From Candidatus Wolframiiraptor gerlachensis (lineage in GTDB: Archaea > Thermoproteota > Nitrososphaeria_A > Caldarchaeales > Wolframiiraptoraceae): a stretch of 64,000 bases of DNA. Shown piece after piece: positions 15,950 through 24,890 of the stretch (position 1 is the stretch's first letter; every line of letters starts with the position of its first letter). The notes beneath the pieces are model-generated. The model made no database searches, was not told the origin of the DNA, and saw only the letters and a list, made by a program, of their open reading frames with translations. The position numbers and the translations under genes are program-made. Where the stretch lies: contig JAJPCT020000017.1 of the NCBI GenBank assembly GCA_021323375.2, forward strand, positions 62,001 through 126,000, given 5' to 3'.

Positions 15950-17137
15950 GTGCTGATCGCGTTTTTATCCCTGGCGCTGATAATGAGCGTCTTTTCGCAT
16001 AATGTCTGTGACGGCAGCCCCCAGCCAAGATATATTGAGGCCCAGATAACTATCACTACTACCGGTGGGATCAATAGATTCTTCTCAGTTTCACTCGGGG
16101 ATACGCTTGTTCAGGTAGTTGATCCACTTTACACGGTCTCCTCATCAACTACTGCGATGTTTACCACTAGGGAAAGCTTCACGGGTAGCGTTTCCGGGGA
16201 CCTATCCGTAACAATAAATAACGGGGCATTCAACACCATATGGGTTGACGTTACAGCAACCTCGATGAGGGGTTTAACGATAGGTCATGCCGATTATTCA
16301 GACTTAATCGGCGACTTACAGCTAATAATTGTGCTGGATGTGGATGCTCAGCTTAGCGCCAGAAACATAGTAGGAGCATCATTAAAGGGATATGCTTTCA
16401 GTAAAAGCTCACGCGGCGGCTACACGGGTAAGTTATTAATCCTTAAGCTTGAAGGCTCATTAACAAGCCCGAACGAGTGGCAGTTTAACGGGAAAGGATG
16501 GATATTCGATGAAGCTGAATGTCAGCCGGGAACCTTTAGTGTTTCTGGATCAAGAGTGGGTGCCCCAGGTGAACTAAGAACGGTACCTCTTATGTCTGGT
16601 GGTGATGTGGTTATGCAGTTCACCACGAGTGATATAACGCTCGCCGCCAACGCTTCTGCACAATTTACTACCAGGCAGCACTTGACCGGCACTTCTACCG
16701 GAGCATTAGTCGGTAGCTTTGACCTAGATTCAAATGCATTTATAATCACCTCGGGAACACATGTGGGCAAAGGATACAGCGTTGCAAGATTCGCATTCAC
16801 CAACCCGGATGGAACGGTGGATGGCTTCCTCATACTAGATAACATCTACTACGGCGTTCATAACGGATATATCGTCGGGGTCTCCGGAACAGGAGCATTC
16901 GTCAACAAGATCTTCCTAGGCACGTTTAATGGCGCATTCACCAACCCACCAAACTATTATGACTACGAGGGGTCGGGCTCCGTCAGAGTATGCTCGATAC
17001 CACCCCCAGTAGGCGGCATTATACTAGACGCCAAGACCACCTCAACCGTTATGCTAGCACCACTATGGGCTTATGCCTCACTAATCGCAATAATCATTGC
17101 CACAACGATGATCATACTAAGGAGGAGGCTGAAATAA
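15950..17137 (+). CDS. Secreted, membrane-anchored surface protein with a duplicated domain
   Basis: 395 residues with a GTG start at 15950, the first start after an in-frame TAA. It has a signal peptide (about 1-22), two beta-rich modules, and a C-terminal membrane anchor (about 371-390) followed by RRRLK, the layout of a cell-wall protein. The modules repeat with an offset of about 168 residues: FTTRESFTG at 71-79 matches FTTRQHLTG at 239-247, and LEGSLTSPNEW near 167-177 matches FNGAFTNPPNYY near 327-338. Thr, Ser and Asn are abundant. Function unknown; probably a surface or adhesion component. Confidence 0.65.
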   Translation: MLIAFLSLALIMSVFSHNVCDGSPQPRYIEAQITITTTGGINRFFSVSLGDTLVQVVDPLYTVSSSTTAMFTTRESFTGSVSGDLSVTINNGAFNTIWVDVTATSMRGLTIGHADYSDLIGDLQLIIVLDVDAQLSARNIVGASLKGYAFSKSSRGGYTGKLLILKLEGSLTSPNEWQFNGKGWIFDEAECQPGTFSVSGSRVGAPGELRTVPLMSGGDVVMQFTTSDITLAANASAQFTTRQHLTGTSTGALVGSFDLDSNAFIITSGTHVGKGYSVARFAFTNPDGTVDGFLILDNIYYGVHNGYIVGVSGTGAFVNKIFLGTFNGAFTNPPNYYDYEGSGSVRVCSIPPPVGGIILDAKTTSTVMLAPLWAYASLIAIIIATTMIILRRRLK

Positions 17138-17151
17138 CATCACAACCTCTC

Positions 17152-18147
17152 TCATTTTTCTCCAACACTCCACCGCACTTTACCTTCTTTTATTGGGGGT
17201 TTCCAGAATGGTTCTCTCGCCTCGACAGCTCTTAGGAATAGCCTCTTCAGCTCCTCGTCTGACGCGCCCGACCTCATTGCTGTGAGGAACTCGACCTCAT
17301 TATCGCTTCTCATCAGGCATGGCTTGAACCTCCCATCATGAGTTATCCTAAGCCTTGTATCATTCATGCAGAAGAGATGGTTTCCAGAAGGCCTGACAAA
17401 CTCGATCCACACGCCATTAGGCATCTGATACCTGCTCCTATAATGGAGGCTTCTCGTGATCCCCGCCACCGCCATCCGCGCAACCCTCTCCTCGAGGCCG
17501 GAGAGCGGGAGATAATGATGCTCCAGCCCCTTGCCCGCGGCGAGACCGCATCCCACAAGTTCTATCAGCTGAACAACTATCTCACTGGATGATGAAAGCT
17601 CCTCGGCGAGCCTGATGAGATCATCGAGCTCATCATCATTTATACCGCGGAGTATGACGACGTTGAGCTTGACGGGGTTAAGACCCGCCTCTACCGCAGC
17701 CCTAACAGCCTCAAGCACCTGAGAATGCCTCCTAGCAGCCTCCACGAGATCCAGCCCGGTTATCATGGCATACCGATCCGGCCTAGTAGAATGCAGGCTT
17801 ATGTTAACCCTCTTCAACCCATGCATCCTGAGATCCCGTGCCATCTCAGCAAACCTGAAGCCATTCGTCGTCATCGAGAGATCCCTCAATCCGAGACCAT
17901 TAAGCCTCGAGACTATCTCGAGTATGTCGGACCTCATCATCGGCTCCCCGCCCGTGAGCTTAACGGAGTCCACGCCAAGCTCCATTGCCACCCTGACGAT
18001 GCGCTCAATCTCCTCAGGAGTCATCAGCTCACCAGATTTATCCTCGAGACCCTCACCATGACAGAAGAAGCATCTTAGATCACAGGCTGACGTGACCGAG
18101 ATCCTGAGACCCCTCACTGGCCTACTATAGCGATCCATCAGGGTCAA
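17152..18147 (-). CDS. moaA: MoaA-like radical SAM GTP 3',8-cyclase
   Basis: 331 residues. The SAM cluster motif is Cys22, Cys26, Cys29 (CDLRCFFC), followed by KLTGGEP and NVSLHS-type blocks of MoaA, which makes the first intermediate of the pyranopterin cofactor. The second cluster normally uses CxxC...C near the C-terminus (FCMHCTR in other archaea); here it reads FCMNDTR with Asp263 in place of the middle Cys, while Cys260 and Cys277 are kept. The codon is GAT, two changes from a Cys codon. The gene is divergent from the ferredoxin-AOR pair, whose enzyme needs this cofactor. Confidence 0.85.
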   Translation of the reverse strand: MTLMDRYSRPVRGLRISVTSACDLRCFFCHGEGLEDKSGELMTPEEIERIVRVAMELGVDSVKLTGGEPMMRSDILEIVSRLNGLGLRDLSMTTNGFRFAEMARDLRMHGLKRVNISLHSTRPDRYAMITGLDLVEAARRHSQVLEAVRAAVEAGLNPVKLNVVILRGINDDELDDLIRLAEELSSSSEIVVQLIELVGCGLAAGKGLEHHYLPLSGLEERVARMAVAGITRSLHYRSRYQMPNGVWIEFVRPSGNHLFCMNDTRLRITHDGRFKPCLMRSDNEVEFLTAMRSGASDEELKRLFLRAVEAREPFWKPPIKEGKVRWSVGEK

Positions 18148-18179
18148 CGGTATGACGGCTCAAGATTCATCCACGGCCC

Positions 18180-18225
18180 TTTTAAGCATAATTCTACAAC
18201 ATATCAGGGGGTAACGCTTAAAAGG
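18180..18225. promoter_or_regulatory. Divergent TATA boxes of moaA and ferredoxin-AOR operon
   Basis: On the minus strand GCTTAAAAGG (about 18180-18189) faces moaA; on the plus strand CGCTTAAAAGGG (about 18206-18217) lies 34-45 bases before the ferredoxin ATG. The two boxes are near-identical in core. Confidence 0.5.
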
Positions 18226-18250
18226 GATCAAGAGTACTGGAGCCTCCACC

Positions 18251-18736
18251 ATGCCGAAAAAGCTTGTCATAAGCCCGAACAAGTGCACTGGATGCGGCAT
18301 ATGCATGCTGGCATGCTCCTACAGGCATTTCAAGGTGATCAACCCCGCGAGATCGAGGATCAGAGTTGTGAGGCTCCCCCATGAGCCCGTTGACTCGCCA
18401 ATATACTGTATTCAATGTGGCCTCTGTATCAGCGCATGCCCCTTCAATGCCCTCTCAAGAGATCTTAGAATAGGCGCCGTGAAGGTTGATCCCGAGAAAT
18501 GCACTGGATGCGGCATATGTGTGCATGTCTGCCCATATGGCGCCGCATCTAGGGACCCTAAGACCCATAAGGCCCTCATATGCGACCTCTGTGACGGCGA
18601 CCCAGAGTGCGTCAAGGTGTGTTCTGAGGGCGTGCTCCTCTACCTAGACCCGGATGATGCGGCCGAGTATAAGCGGATAGCCTTCTCAAGGCTCCAAAGG
18701 AGGGAGGTTACGCCCCTAAGGCCCGATACGAGGTGA
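18251..18736 (+). CDS. Polyferredoxin subunit linked to aldehyde:ferredoxin oxidoreductase
   Basis: 161 residues with four 4Fe-4S cluster motifs: CTGCGICMLAC near residue 12, CIQCGLCISAC near 55, CTGCGICVHVC near 80, and a fourth set of Cys in CDLC...C...C near 115-130. This is the small electron-transfer partner found before AOR-type genes; it would take electrons from the tungsten enzyme in the cytoplasm. It lies seven bases before the AOR gene. Confidence 0.92.
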   Translation: MPKKLVISPNKCTGCGICMLACSYRHFKVINPARSRIRVVRLPHEPVDSPIYCIQCGLCISACPFNALSRDLRIGAVKVDPEKCTGCGICVHVCPYGAASRDPKTHKALICDLCDGDPECVKVCSEGVLLYLDPDDAAEYKRIAFSRLQRREVTPLRPDTR

Positions 18737-18743
18737 TGGGTGG

Positions 18744-20660
18744 ATGGCGGATGGAAAGCTTTACGGCTATGCGGGCAAGATTCTCCGCGTCAACCTCTCG
18801 AAGGCAAAGATCGTGGAGGAGGATCTTAGGCCAGATCTACTGAAGCTCTACTTGGGAGGGACGGGCTATGCTGTGAGAATGCTATGGGATAGCCTTGAGA
18901 AAGGAATAGACCCGCTTAGCCCCAAGAACCTGTTGATAGCATGCACCGGGCCGCTCACGGGCACCCTGACACCATGCTCTGGCAGCGTCGAGTTCGCCTT
19001 CAAGTCGCCGCTGACAGGGATCTTCGGCCAAACTAGGGCTGGAGGAAGATTCGGGCCGAAGTTAAAGTATGCAGGCTACGACTTCATAATAGTTGAGGGT
19101 GCATCAGATAAGCCCGTCTACCTTAGCATCATGGACGGGTCGCCGGAGCTTAGGGATGCATCTCATATCTGGGGCAAGACCGTTCACGAGGCGACCGATA
19201 TCCTGCTCGAGGAGGTTGGTGATCCTGAGGCGTCTGTCGCATGCATCGGGCCGGGAGGCGAGAGACTGATCAGATACGCGAGCATAATGGTCGACTATGA
19301 TCGGGCTGCGGGGAGATGTGGTGGAGGCGCTGTGATGGGATCTAAGAGGCTGAAGGCGATAGTGGTGAACGGTGACCGCGATATTGAGGCCGCTAAGCCA
19401 GACGAGTTCTATGAGGCCGCTCTCGAGGCAATAAAGGCTGTGAGTAAGCAGGGCAGGGGGTCACTAGGCCAGTTCGGAACCGTGGGCGGATTGCTTGGGC
19501 TGAACGAGTCAGGAGCCCTGCCGACGAAGAACTTCCAGACATGCTACTACGAGGAGGCTGAGAAGATGTCGGGCCAGGAGCTCGCGAGGAAATACCTACT
19601 TAAGCGAAGGGCGTGCATGGGATGCCCGATCGGGTGCGGGAGATATGTCTGGGTTCCATCGGGCCCATATATGACGCCGCCTCATGAGGGGGCCGAGTAT
19701 GAGACCACGGACATGATCGGCGTCCAAAGCATGATAGGCTCTCTTGAGCCCCTCATCAGGGCGGATTACCTCTGCAACACCTATGGCATAGACACGATCT
19801 CGGCTGGAAACGTGATCGCATTCGCGATAGAAGCATATGAGAGGGGCTTGATAACGGATGAGGATACGGGTGGGATTAAGTTGAGGTGGGGCGATGCTGA
19901 TGCCTGTTTAAAGCTCCTCGAGCTTATCATCGAGCGTAGGGGTATTGGGGATCTCTTGGCCGAGGGTGTTAAGCGCGCCGCCGAGAAGATCGGGAGAGGT
20001 GCTGAGGACTTCGCATGTCATGGCAAGGGATTGGAGGTGCCGGCCCACGATACCCGAGGAACATCTAAGTCTTTCGCGATCCAGTATGCTATTGGTAATC
20101 CGAGGGGCGCATGCCATATCGAGCCGCTATGGGCTGGGATGTGGGACTTCTCCAGATCAAGCCTAGGGCTTAGGGAGCTCGGATTACCATGGCCACCGCC
20201 GAGCAGGTTCGAGGAAGTTGGTGTCAAGAGGGGTGAAGCATGTAGGCTTCTCTGGCTCTATGGTGAGCTCGCGAGCATACTCGGGATATGCAGGTTCAGC
20301 ATGCAGGGAGGAGAGGATGAGATACTCACGCCGGCGAGGCTCTCACGCCTAGTTTCAACGCTAACGGGATGGGGTCTCACTCCTAAGGACTTGATCAAGA
20401 TCTCTGACAGGGTCTATACGCTGAAGCGCTGCTTCAATGTGAGAGAGGGGGTTAGTAGGAAGGATGATAGGCTTCCGAGGAGGCTTATGGAGCCCCTTGC
20501 AACAGGGCCCACGAAGGGTCAGAGGGTAGAGAACCTCGACGTAATGCTCGATGAGACATATGAGGCTCTTGGATGGGATAAGAAGACCGGGAAGCCTACG
20601 AGGGAGAAGCTGAAGGAGCTTGGGCTCGATGATGTAGCTGAGGTCATTTGGGGAGGCTAA
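18744..20660 (+). CDS. Aldehyde:ferredoxin oxidoreductase family tungsten enzyme
   Basis: 638 residues. The N-terminal domain starts GYAGKILRVNLS, with the substrate/cofactor-binding GRCGGGAVMGSKRLKAI segment and the 4Fe-4S motif CMGCPIGC near residue 290. Length and motifs fit the AOR family, which oxidises aldehydes to acids using a tungsten bis-pyranopterin. The paired ferredoxin suggests an AOR/WOR-like member and not the FOR or GAPOR types, but substrate cannot be read from the sequence. Co-located with moaA. Confidence 0.93.
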   Translation: MADGKLYGYAGKILRVNLSKAKIVEEDLRPDLLKLYLGGTGYAVRMLWDSLEKGIDPLSPKNLLIACTGPLTGTLTPCSGSVEFAFKSPLTGIFGQTRAGGRFGPKLKYAGYDFIIVEGASDKPVYLSIMDGSPELRDASHIWGKTVHEATDILLEEVGDPEASVACIGPGGERLIRYASIMVDYDRAAGRCGGGAVMGSKRLKAIVVNGDRDIEAAKPDEFYEAALEAIKAVSKQGRGSLGQFGTVGGLLGLNESGALPTKNFQTCYYEEAEKMSGQELARKYLLKRRACMGCPIGCGRYVWVPSGPYMTPPHEGAEYETTDMIGVQSMIGSLEPLIRADYLCNTYGIDTISAGNVIAFAIEAYERGLITDEDTGGIKLRWGDADACLKLLELIIERRGIGDLLAEGVKRAAEKIGRGAEDFACHGKGLEVPAHDTRGTSKSFAIQYAIGNPRGACHIEPLWAGMWDFSRSSLGLRELGLPWPPPSRFEEVGVKRGEACRLLWLYGELASILGICRFSMQGGEDEILTPARLSRLVSTLTGWGLTPKDLIKISDRVYTLKRCFNVREGVSRKDDRLPRRLMEPLATGPTKGQRVENLDVMLDETYEALGWDKKTGKPTREKLKELGLDDVAEVIWGG

Positions 20661-20696
20661 ACCTCAAAACCCCATTCATCCAAGTGTATAGCGGGG

Positions 20697-21704
20697 TTGA
20701 CGACCATAAGTCCCGATGAGAAGCTGGTCCTCGGCATAGAGTCCACAGCACATACATTCGGCGTCGGAATAGCATCAAGCTCCGGCAAGATACTGGCCAA
20801 CGTGAATTACGTTTACCGGCCGAAGGAGGGCGGGATACATCCAAGAGAGGCGGCTCAGCATCATAGCAGGATAGCGGCAAAGGCTCTGAGGGAGGCTCTC
20901 GAGCAGGCTGGCGTGAAGCCCATGGACCTCGATGGAGTAGCATTCTCAATTGGGCCCGGAATGGGGCCATGCCTCAGGGTCGGTGCCACGGTGGCACGCG
21001 CTATCGCACTAAGGCTCGGCAAGCCCCTGATAGGCGTTAACCATAGCGTAGCCCATATCGAGATCGGGAGGCTCGCGACCGGCTGCAGGGACCCGGTCGT
21101 CCTTTATGTCGCCGGAGGCAACACGATGATCACGAGCTATATCGATGGCAGATACAGGATCCTTGGTGAGACCTTGGATATAGCTGCTGGAAACTGTCTC
21201 GATGTCTTCGGGATAAAGGCTGGCATAGGGCCCATGCCGGCCCCGGAGGAGTATGCTAGGAGGGGTGAGAGGTTTCACCCGCTCCCCTACCGGGTTAAGG
21301 GAATGGATGTCTCATTCTCAGGCCTCTTAACAGCGGCCCTGAAGCTCCTCGGAGAGGTTAGGCTCGAGGATCTCTGCCTCAGCATAACCGAGACCGTTTA
21401 CAGCATGCTGACAGAGACTCTTGAGAGGGCGCTGGCATATGCTGAGAAGGAGGAGATACTTCTCGTGGGCGGGCTCGCTAGAAGTAGGAGGCTAAGGGAG
21501 ATGATCGAGGAGATGGCGAAGCTTCATGATGCGAGGGTCTACACGGTGCCCCCGGAATATGCTGGTGATAACGGGGCGATGATCGCCTGGACAGGGGTCC
21601 TCCAACTCATCGCGGGCCAGACTCTGAGGATCGAGGAGAGCAAGGTTAGGCCTAGATTCAGGCTAGATGAGGCCGAGGCTAGATGGAGAATGCTAGGTCT
21701 ATAG
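20697..21704 (+). CDS. kae1: tRNA N6-adenosine threonylcarbamoyltransferase Kae1
   Basis: 335-residue catalytic subunit of KEOPS, which adds threonylcarbamoyl to A37 of ANN-decoding tRNAs. The ASKHA fold is seen in GIESTAHTFGVG, the metal-binding HxxxH at His116/His120 (HSVAH), VAGGNT, and GMDVSFSGLLTA. The start is TTG at 20697. Archaeal Kae1 and Bud32 are often fused; here they are separate, adjacent genes. Confidence 0.95.
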   Translation: MTTISPDEKLVLGIESTAHTFGVGIASSSGKILANVNYVYRPKEGGIHPREAAQHHSRIAAKALREALEQAGVKPMDLDGVAFSIGPGMGPCLRVGATVARAIALRLGKPLIGVNHSVAHIEIGRLATGCRDPVVLYVAGGNTMITSYIDGRYRILGETLDIAAGNCLDVFGIKAGIGPMPAPEEYARRGERFHPLPYRVKGMDVSFSGLLTAALKLLGEVRLEDLCLSITETVYSMLTETLERALAYAEKEEILLVGGLARSRRLREMIEEMAKLHDARVYTVPPEYAGDNGAMIAWTGVLQLIAGQTLRIEESKVRPRFRLDEAEARWRMLGL

Positions 21705-21715
21705 GGGGAAGAGTG

Positions 21716-22378
21716 ATGATTGGGGAGAGGCTTGAGGTCATTAGGGTCGGCGCAGAGGCCGTTGTCTCCCGGCTCGAGTGGAATGGATTCAAGATGGTGT
21801 CGAAGCACCGTGTGCCGAAGCCCTACAGGTTCCCGGAGCTTGATAGGTTGGTTAGGGATAGGAGGACCCTGCATGAGGCTAGGGTGATCATGAACTTGAG
21901 GAGGCTTGGGATACCATGCCCGGCGATCCTCCTCATGGATAGGAGCGAGGCGACGCTCTACCTCCAGCTAATCGAGGGCGTTGAGCTAAAGAAGGCCCTA
22001 GACTCGCTGCCAGTCGAGGAGGTTGAGAGGCTGGCAAACATGCTCGGTAGGATTGTTGGGAGAATGCATAGGGGCGGCATCGCGCATGGCGACCTCACAA
22101 CATCAAATATCATGCTCGATAGGATGGAGAACCTCTATCTCATAGACTTCGGCCTAAGCACTATAACAAATGACCCGGAGGAGCTGGCCGTGGACATACA
22201 CCTCCTTGATAGAAGCCTAGAGAGTGTTCATCATAGGTTGAGGGCGGTGTTTATGAGGAGCTTTCTCAAGGGCTACGCAGCCGCGGCTGGCATGGACTTC
22301 CTACAAGCATTAATCGAAAAGGTTAAGGAGATCAGAAGTAGGGGGAGATATGTTGAGGAGCGGAGAAAGAGGTATTAG
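21716..22378 (+). CDS. bud32: KEOPS complex atypical kinase Bud32
   Basis: About 220 residues. Kinase-like motifs include the Lys in MVSKHRV, the catalytic loop HGDLTTSNIM and the metal-binding DFGLS. It works as an ATPase with Kae1. The start at ATG 21716 follows the Kae1 TAG by 11 bases and has GGGGGAAG as a strong Shine-Dalgarno; in-frame starts inside Kae1 are less likely. A GTG directly before the ATG is also possible. Confidence 0.94.
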   Translation: MIGERLEVIRVGAEAVVSRLEWNGFKMVSKHRVPKPYRFPELDRLVRDRRTLHEARVIMNLRRLGIPCPAILLMDRSEATLYLQLIEGVELKKALDSLPVEEVERLANMLGRIVGRMHRGGIAHGDLTTSNIMLDRMENLYLIDFGLSTITNDPEELAVDIHLLDRSLESVHHRLRAVFMRSFLKGYAAAAGMDFLQALIEKVKEIRSRGRYVEERRKRY

Positions 22379-22958
22379 ATTCGTGGTCGTGACGAGCAAT
22401 CTTGGAAAAGCTAGGGAATTCGAGAGCATCTTCTCCGAATATGGATTGAGCTTCAGGATTGAACCCATTAAGACGCCGGAGATACAGGCAGTGGACCTGA
22501 GGATAATTGCTGAGCAGAGCGCGATCTATGCCTATGATATTCTCAGGGAGCCCGTGCTAGTCGAGGACGCAGGTCTCTTCATAGACGCGTTAAACGGCTT
22601 CCCGGGACCATTCAGCAGCTACGTCTACAAGGCTATCGGGATAAGAGGAATACTGAAGCTCATGGAGGACGTTGAAGATAGGAGGGCGCGATTCCTATCA
22701 GTCATAGCATTCTACACGCCGATGATCGGCGGCGTCAAGATATTCACGGGGGAAGTTGAGGGGTATATAGCGAGAGAGCCCCGCGGCTCCAGCGGCTTCG
22801 GCTTCGATCCAATATTCATCCCGGCTGAGGGCGATGGGAAGACGTTCGCCGAGCAGAGCGTTGAGGAAAAGAACAAGCTCTCTCATAGGGCGAGGGCTGC
22901 TAGGAAATTCGCCGAGTGGATGCTATCGCTCGAGCCCATCTCGCCGGCATACGAGTAG
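22350..22958 (+). CDS. rdgB: XTP/dITP diphosphatase (RdgB/HAM1)
   Basis: 202 residues. Starts with the TSNLGKAREFE substrate loop, has VEDAGLFIDALNGFPGPFSSYV and GSSGFGFDPIFIPAEGDGKTFAE, all signatures of the family that removes non-canonical purine nucleotides. Overlaps the Bud32 3' end by 29 bases, so it is third in the Kae1-Bud32-RdgB operon. Confidence 0.95.
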   Translation: MLRSGERGIRFVVVTSNLGKAREFESIFSEYGLSFRIEPIKTPEIQAVDLRIIAEQSAIYAYDILREPVLVEDAGLFIDALNGFPGPFSSYVYKAIGIRGILKLMEDVEDRRARFLSVIAFYTPMIGGVKIFTGEVEGYIAREPRGSSGFGFDPIFIPAEGDGKTFAEQSVEEKNKLSHRARAARKFAEWMLSLEPISPAYE

Positions 22959-22961
22959 CCC

Positions 22962-24545
22962 TTAAATCAGCCCAATCCTCCTCCTGAGATACGATGATGG
23001 AAGACTTCTAATCCAGTTCAGATCATTTATGTAGAATGTTCTTATGTCGTCTAGGTCGTAGAGCGCGAGGGCAAGCCTCTCCAATCCTCCTCCCCATGCG
23101 AGGACTCTATGCTTTACTCCCATGGGCCGGGTTACCTCGGGCCTGAAGATTCCCATGCCGATGAGCTCGAGCCAGGTCTTCTTATCCTCGAGATATGCTA
23201 TCGCCTCCGCCGACGGCTCCGTGTATGGGAAGTAGCTTGGCCTAAACCTGACATTCTTAAGCCCAAGCCTAGCGTAGAACTCCTTGATCAATCCCAGTAG
23301 GTCCCTGAAGGACACGTTCTCGCCCATCACTATCCCCTCGATCTGATGGAACTCTGCGAGATGCTTCCAGTCAACCTTCTCATTCCTGTATATCCTGTCA
23401 ACTGAGAATACCTTGACTGGCGGCTCCCGGTGATCGGCGAGCCACCTGATTGTCGTGGCGGTTGTATGCGTTCTCAAGAGGAGCTTTCTTGCTTCATCCT
23501 CCCTCCACTTATAGCCCCATCCCGTAGACCCTGTATCACCTCCATCCTCATGTGCCCGCTTAACAGGCTCCACGAGATGCATGGGTAGGTCGCCCATCTC
23601 AGGCTCGGCTAGATAGAACGTGTCATGCATCTCCCTCGCGGGGTGGTCTTGGGGCTGGAAGAGGGCGTCGAAGTTCCAGAAAGCCAGCTCGACAAGCGGG
23701 CCCTTAATCTCCTCAAAGCCCATCTCGACAAACACCTCTCTCACGATCCTTATCAGCTCCCTCAGCGGATGCCTCTTGCCGGCGAAGACTGGCGGCGTCG
23801 GCGCCTGCACATCGAACCTGCTAAACCTCACCTGTCTCCACTCGCCCGATACAAGCATGCTGGGCGTAAGTCTGGTAACCTCCCTAACCTCGAGAAGAGA
23901 GTCATCGAGTTTTAGGAGGGCTTCACTCGGCTTCAAGACATGAATTCTCTTGATCTTAACCTCGAGCACGCCGGGCCTCGAGGCAAGCCGCTGACAAGCC
24001 CCCCTCAAGTCCTCCGGGATCTCCGAGGCCTCCCTCTCACCATCCCTCAGAATCCTGAGAAGATGCTCCTCAGGAAGCTCGCTGGGCTCCGAGACAAGTC
24101 TAGCATAAACATTCTCGCCAATCTTCTCGATATCTATCCATCCCATCCTGCGAGCCCAGTTAACTCCAATCCTGAACTCCTTCTCTCCAAGCTCCTTCTC
24201 CAATATCTTTAGGTCAAGCCTTCCACCAGCTGCCTTAAGCATCTCTATGAGTCTTCTTTCCGGGAAACCGCGCTCCGCATAAATCCGCCCCTCCTCGCCA
24301 AGTCCATAGAACCTTCTCTCATACTCCTCAACCGTTACCAGTCCTTTGCTCGATAACCAGAGAGCGGCTTTCGCGATCGAGCCGACATCCCTGCCAATGA
24401 GCTCCGCAGCTTCCTCGAAGGTGAGCGGCCTACCAGCCCGCTTTAAAGCCCTAGCAACCTCCCTCTCAAGCCAGTGGAGAACAAGCTCCGAAACAATAAC
24501 CGGTCCCTCGCGATCACGGCATCTCCAGCGAGATTTAAGCCTCAC
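22962..24545 (-). CDS. pheS: Phenylalanyl-tRNA synthetase alpha subunit
   Basis: 527 residues, the archaeal/eukaryotic length. Winged-helix N-terminal domains precede the class II core with motif 1 near FVEMGFEEIKGP, motif 2 in RTHTTATTIRWLA...FSVDRIYRNEKVD and motif 3 in WGGGLERLALALYDLDDIR. GTG start at 24545. The beta subunit gene is not next door. Converges on rdgB with only three bases between the stops. Confidence 0.95.
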   Translation of the reverse strand: MRLKSRWRCRDREGPVIVSELVLHWLEREVARALKRAGRPLTFEEAAELIGRDVGSIAKAALWLSSKGLVTVEEYERRFYGLGEEGRIYAERGFPERRLIEMLKAAGGRLDLKILEKELGEKEFRIGVNWARRMGWIDIEKIGENVYARLVSEPSELPEEHLLRILRDGEREASEIPEDLRGACQRLASRPGVLEVKIKRIHVLKPSEALLKLDDSLLEVREVTRLTPSMLVSGEWRQVRFSRFDVQAPTPPVFAGKRHPLRELIRIVREVFVEMGFEEIKGPLVELAFWNFDALFQPQDHPAREMHDTFYLAEPEMGDLPMHLVEPVKRAHEDGGDTGSTGWGYKWREDEARKLLLRTHTTATTIRWLADHREPPVKVFSVDRIYRNEKVDWKHLAEFHQIEGIVMGENVSFRDLLGLIKEFYARLGLKNVRFRPSYFPYTEPSAEAIAYLEDKKTWLELIGMGIFRPEVTRPMGVKHRVLAWGGGLERLALALYDLDDIRTFYINDLNWIRSLPSSYLRRRIGLI

Positions 24546-24580
24546 GTGGCGCGAAAAGAGCTTCTAGCCGAGGAGTCTTA

Positions 24581-24655
24581 CGGGCCCGGGGGGACTCGAA
24601 CCCCCGGTCTTCGGCTCCGGAGGCCGACGCCCTATCCAAACTAGGCCACGGGCCC
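24581..24655 (-). tRNA. tRNA-Arg (CCG)
   Basis: 75-base cloverleaf on the minus strand with acceptor GGGCCCG/CGGGCCC, anticodon loop CTCCGGA (anticodon CCG) and discriminator G. No intron and no encoded CCA. Confidence 0.92.
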
Positions 24656-24735
24656 CTCTAACAGCCTCTCCCGATCCGCTTGCTATTGATCTTTTCTTCT
24701 CATCTTTTTAATCTTCGGCCAGCACTTCTTAACAA

Positions 24736-24890
24736 ATAAAAACGGGGAGGAAATGGGGTGGGGCTGGCCGGCGAGCTGTCGTAGCTGGGGGTTGGCGGGC
24801 CACCAGCTCTAACCACCACAAAGGATCTGTGGTGGGAGTCGTGGGTTATGCCACCAACCCTTCATAGCTTTTACTGCCCACCGGCCAGCA
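24736..24890 (-). ncRNA. Structured RNA candidate at the 3' side of the IS110-type remnant (possible bridge RNA)
   Basis: A GC-rich segment with nested inverted repeats: outer 9-bp arms 24763-24771 and 24881-24889; a second stem GGGTTGG (24789-24795) with CCAACCC (24854-24860), extended by two more pairs; and an 8-bp hairpin 24813-24820 with 24828-24835. Downstream on the minus strand comes CCGTTTTTATTT, a possible terminator. Elements of the IS1111 branch of IS110 carry their bridge RNA at this side of the transposase. The structure is read directly; the role is inference. Confidence 0.4.
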
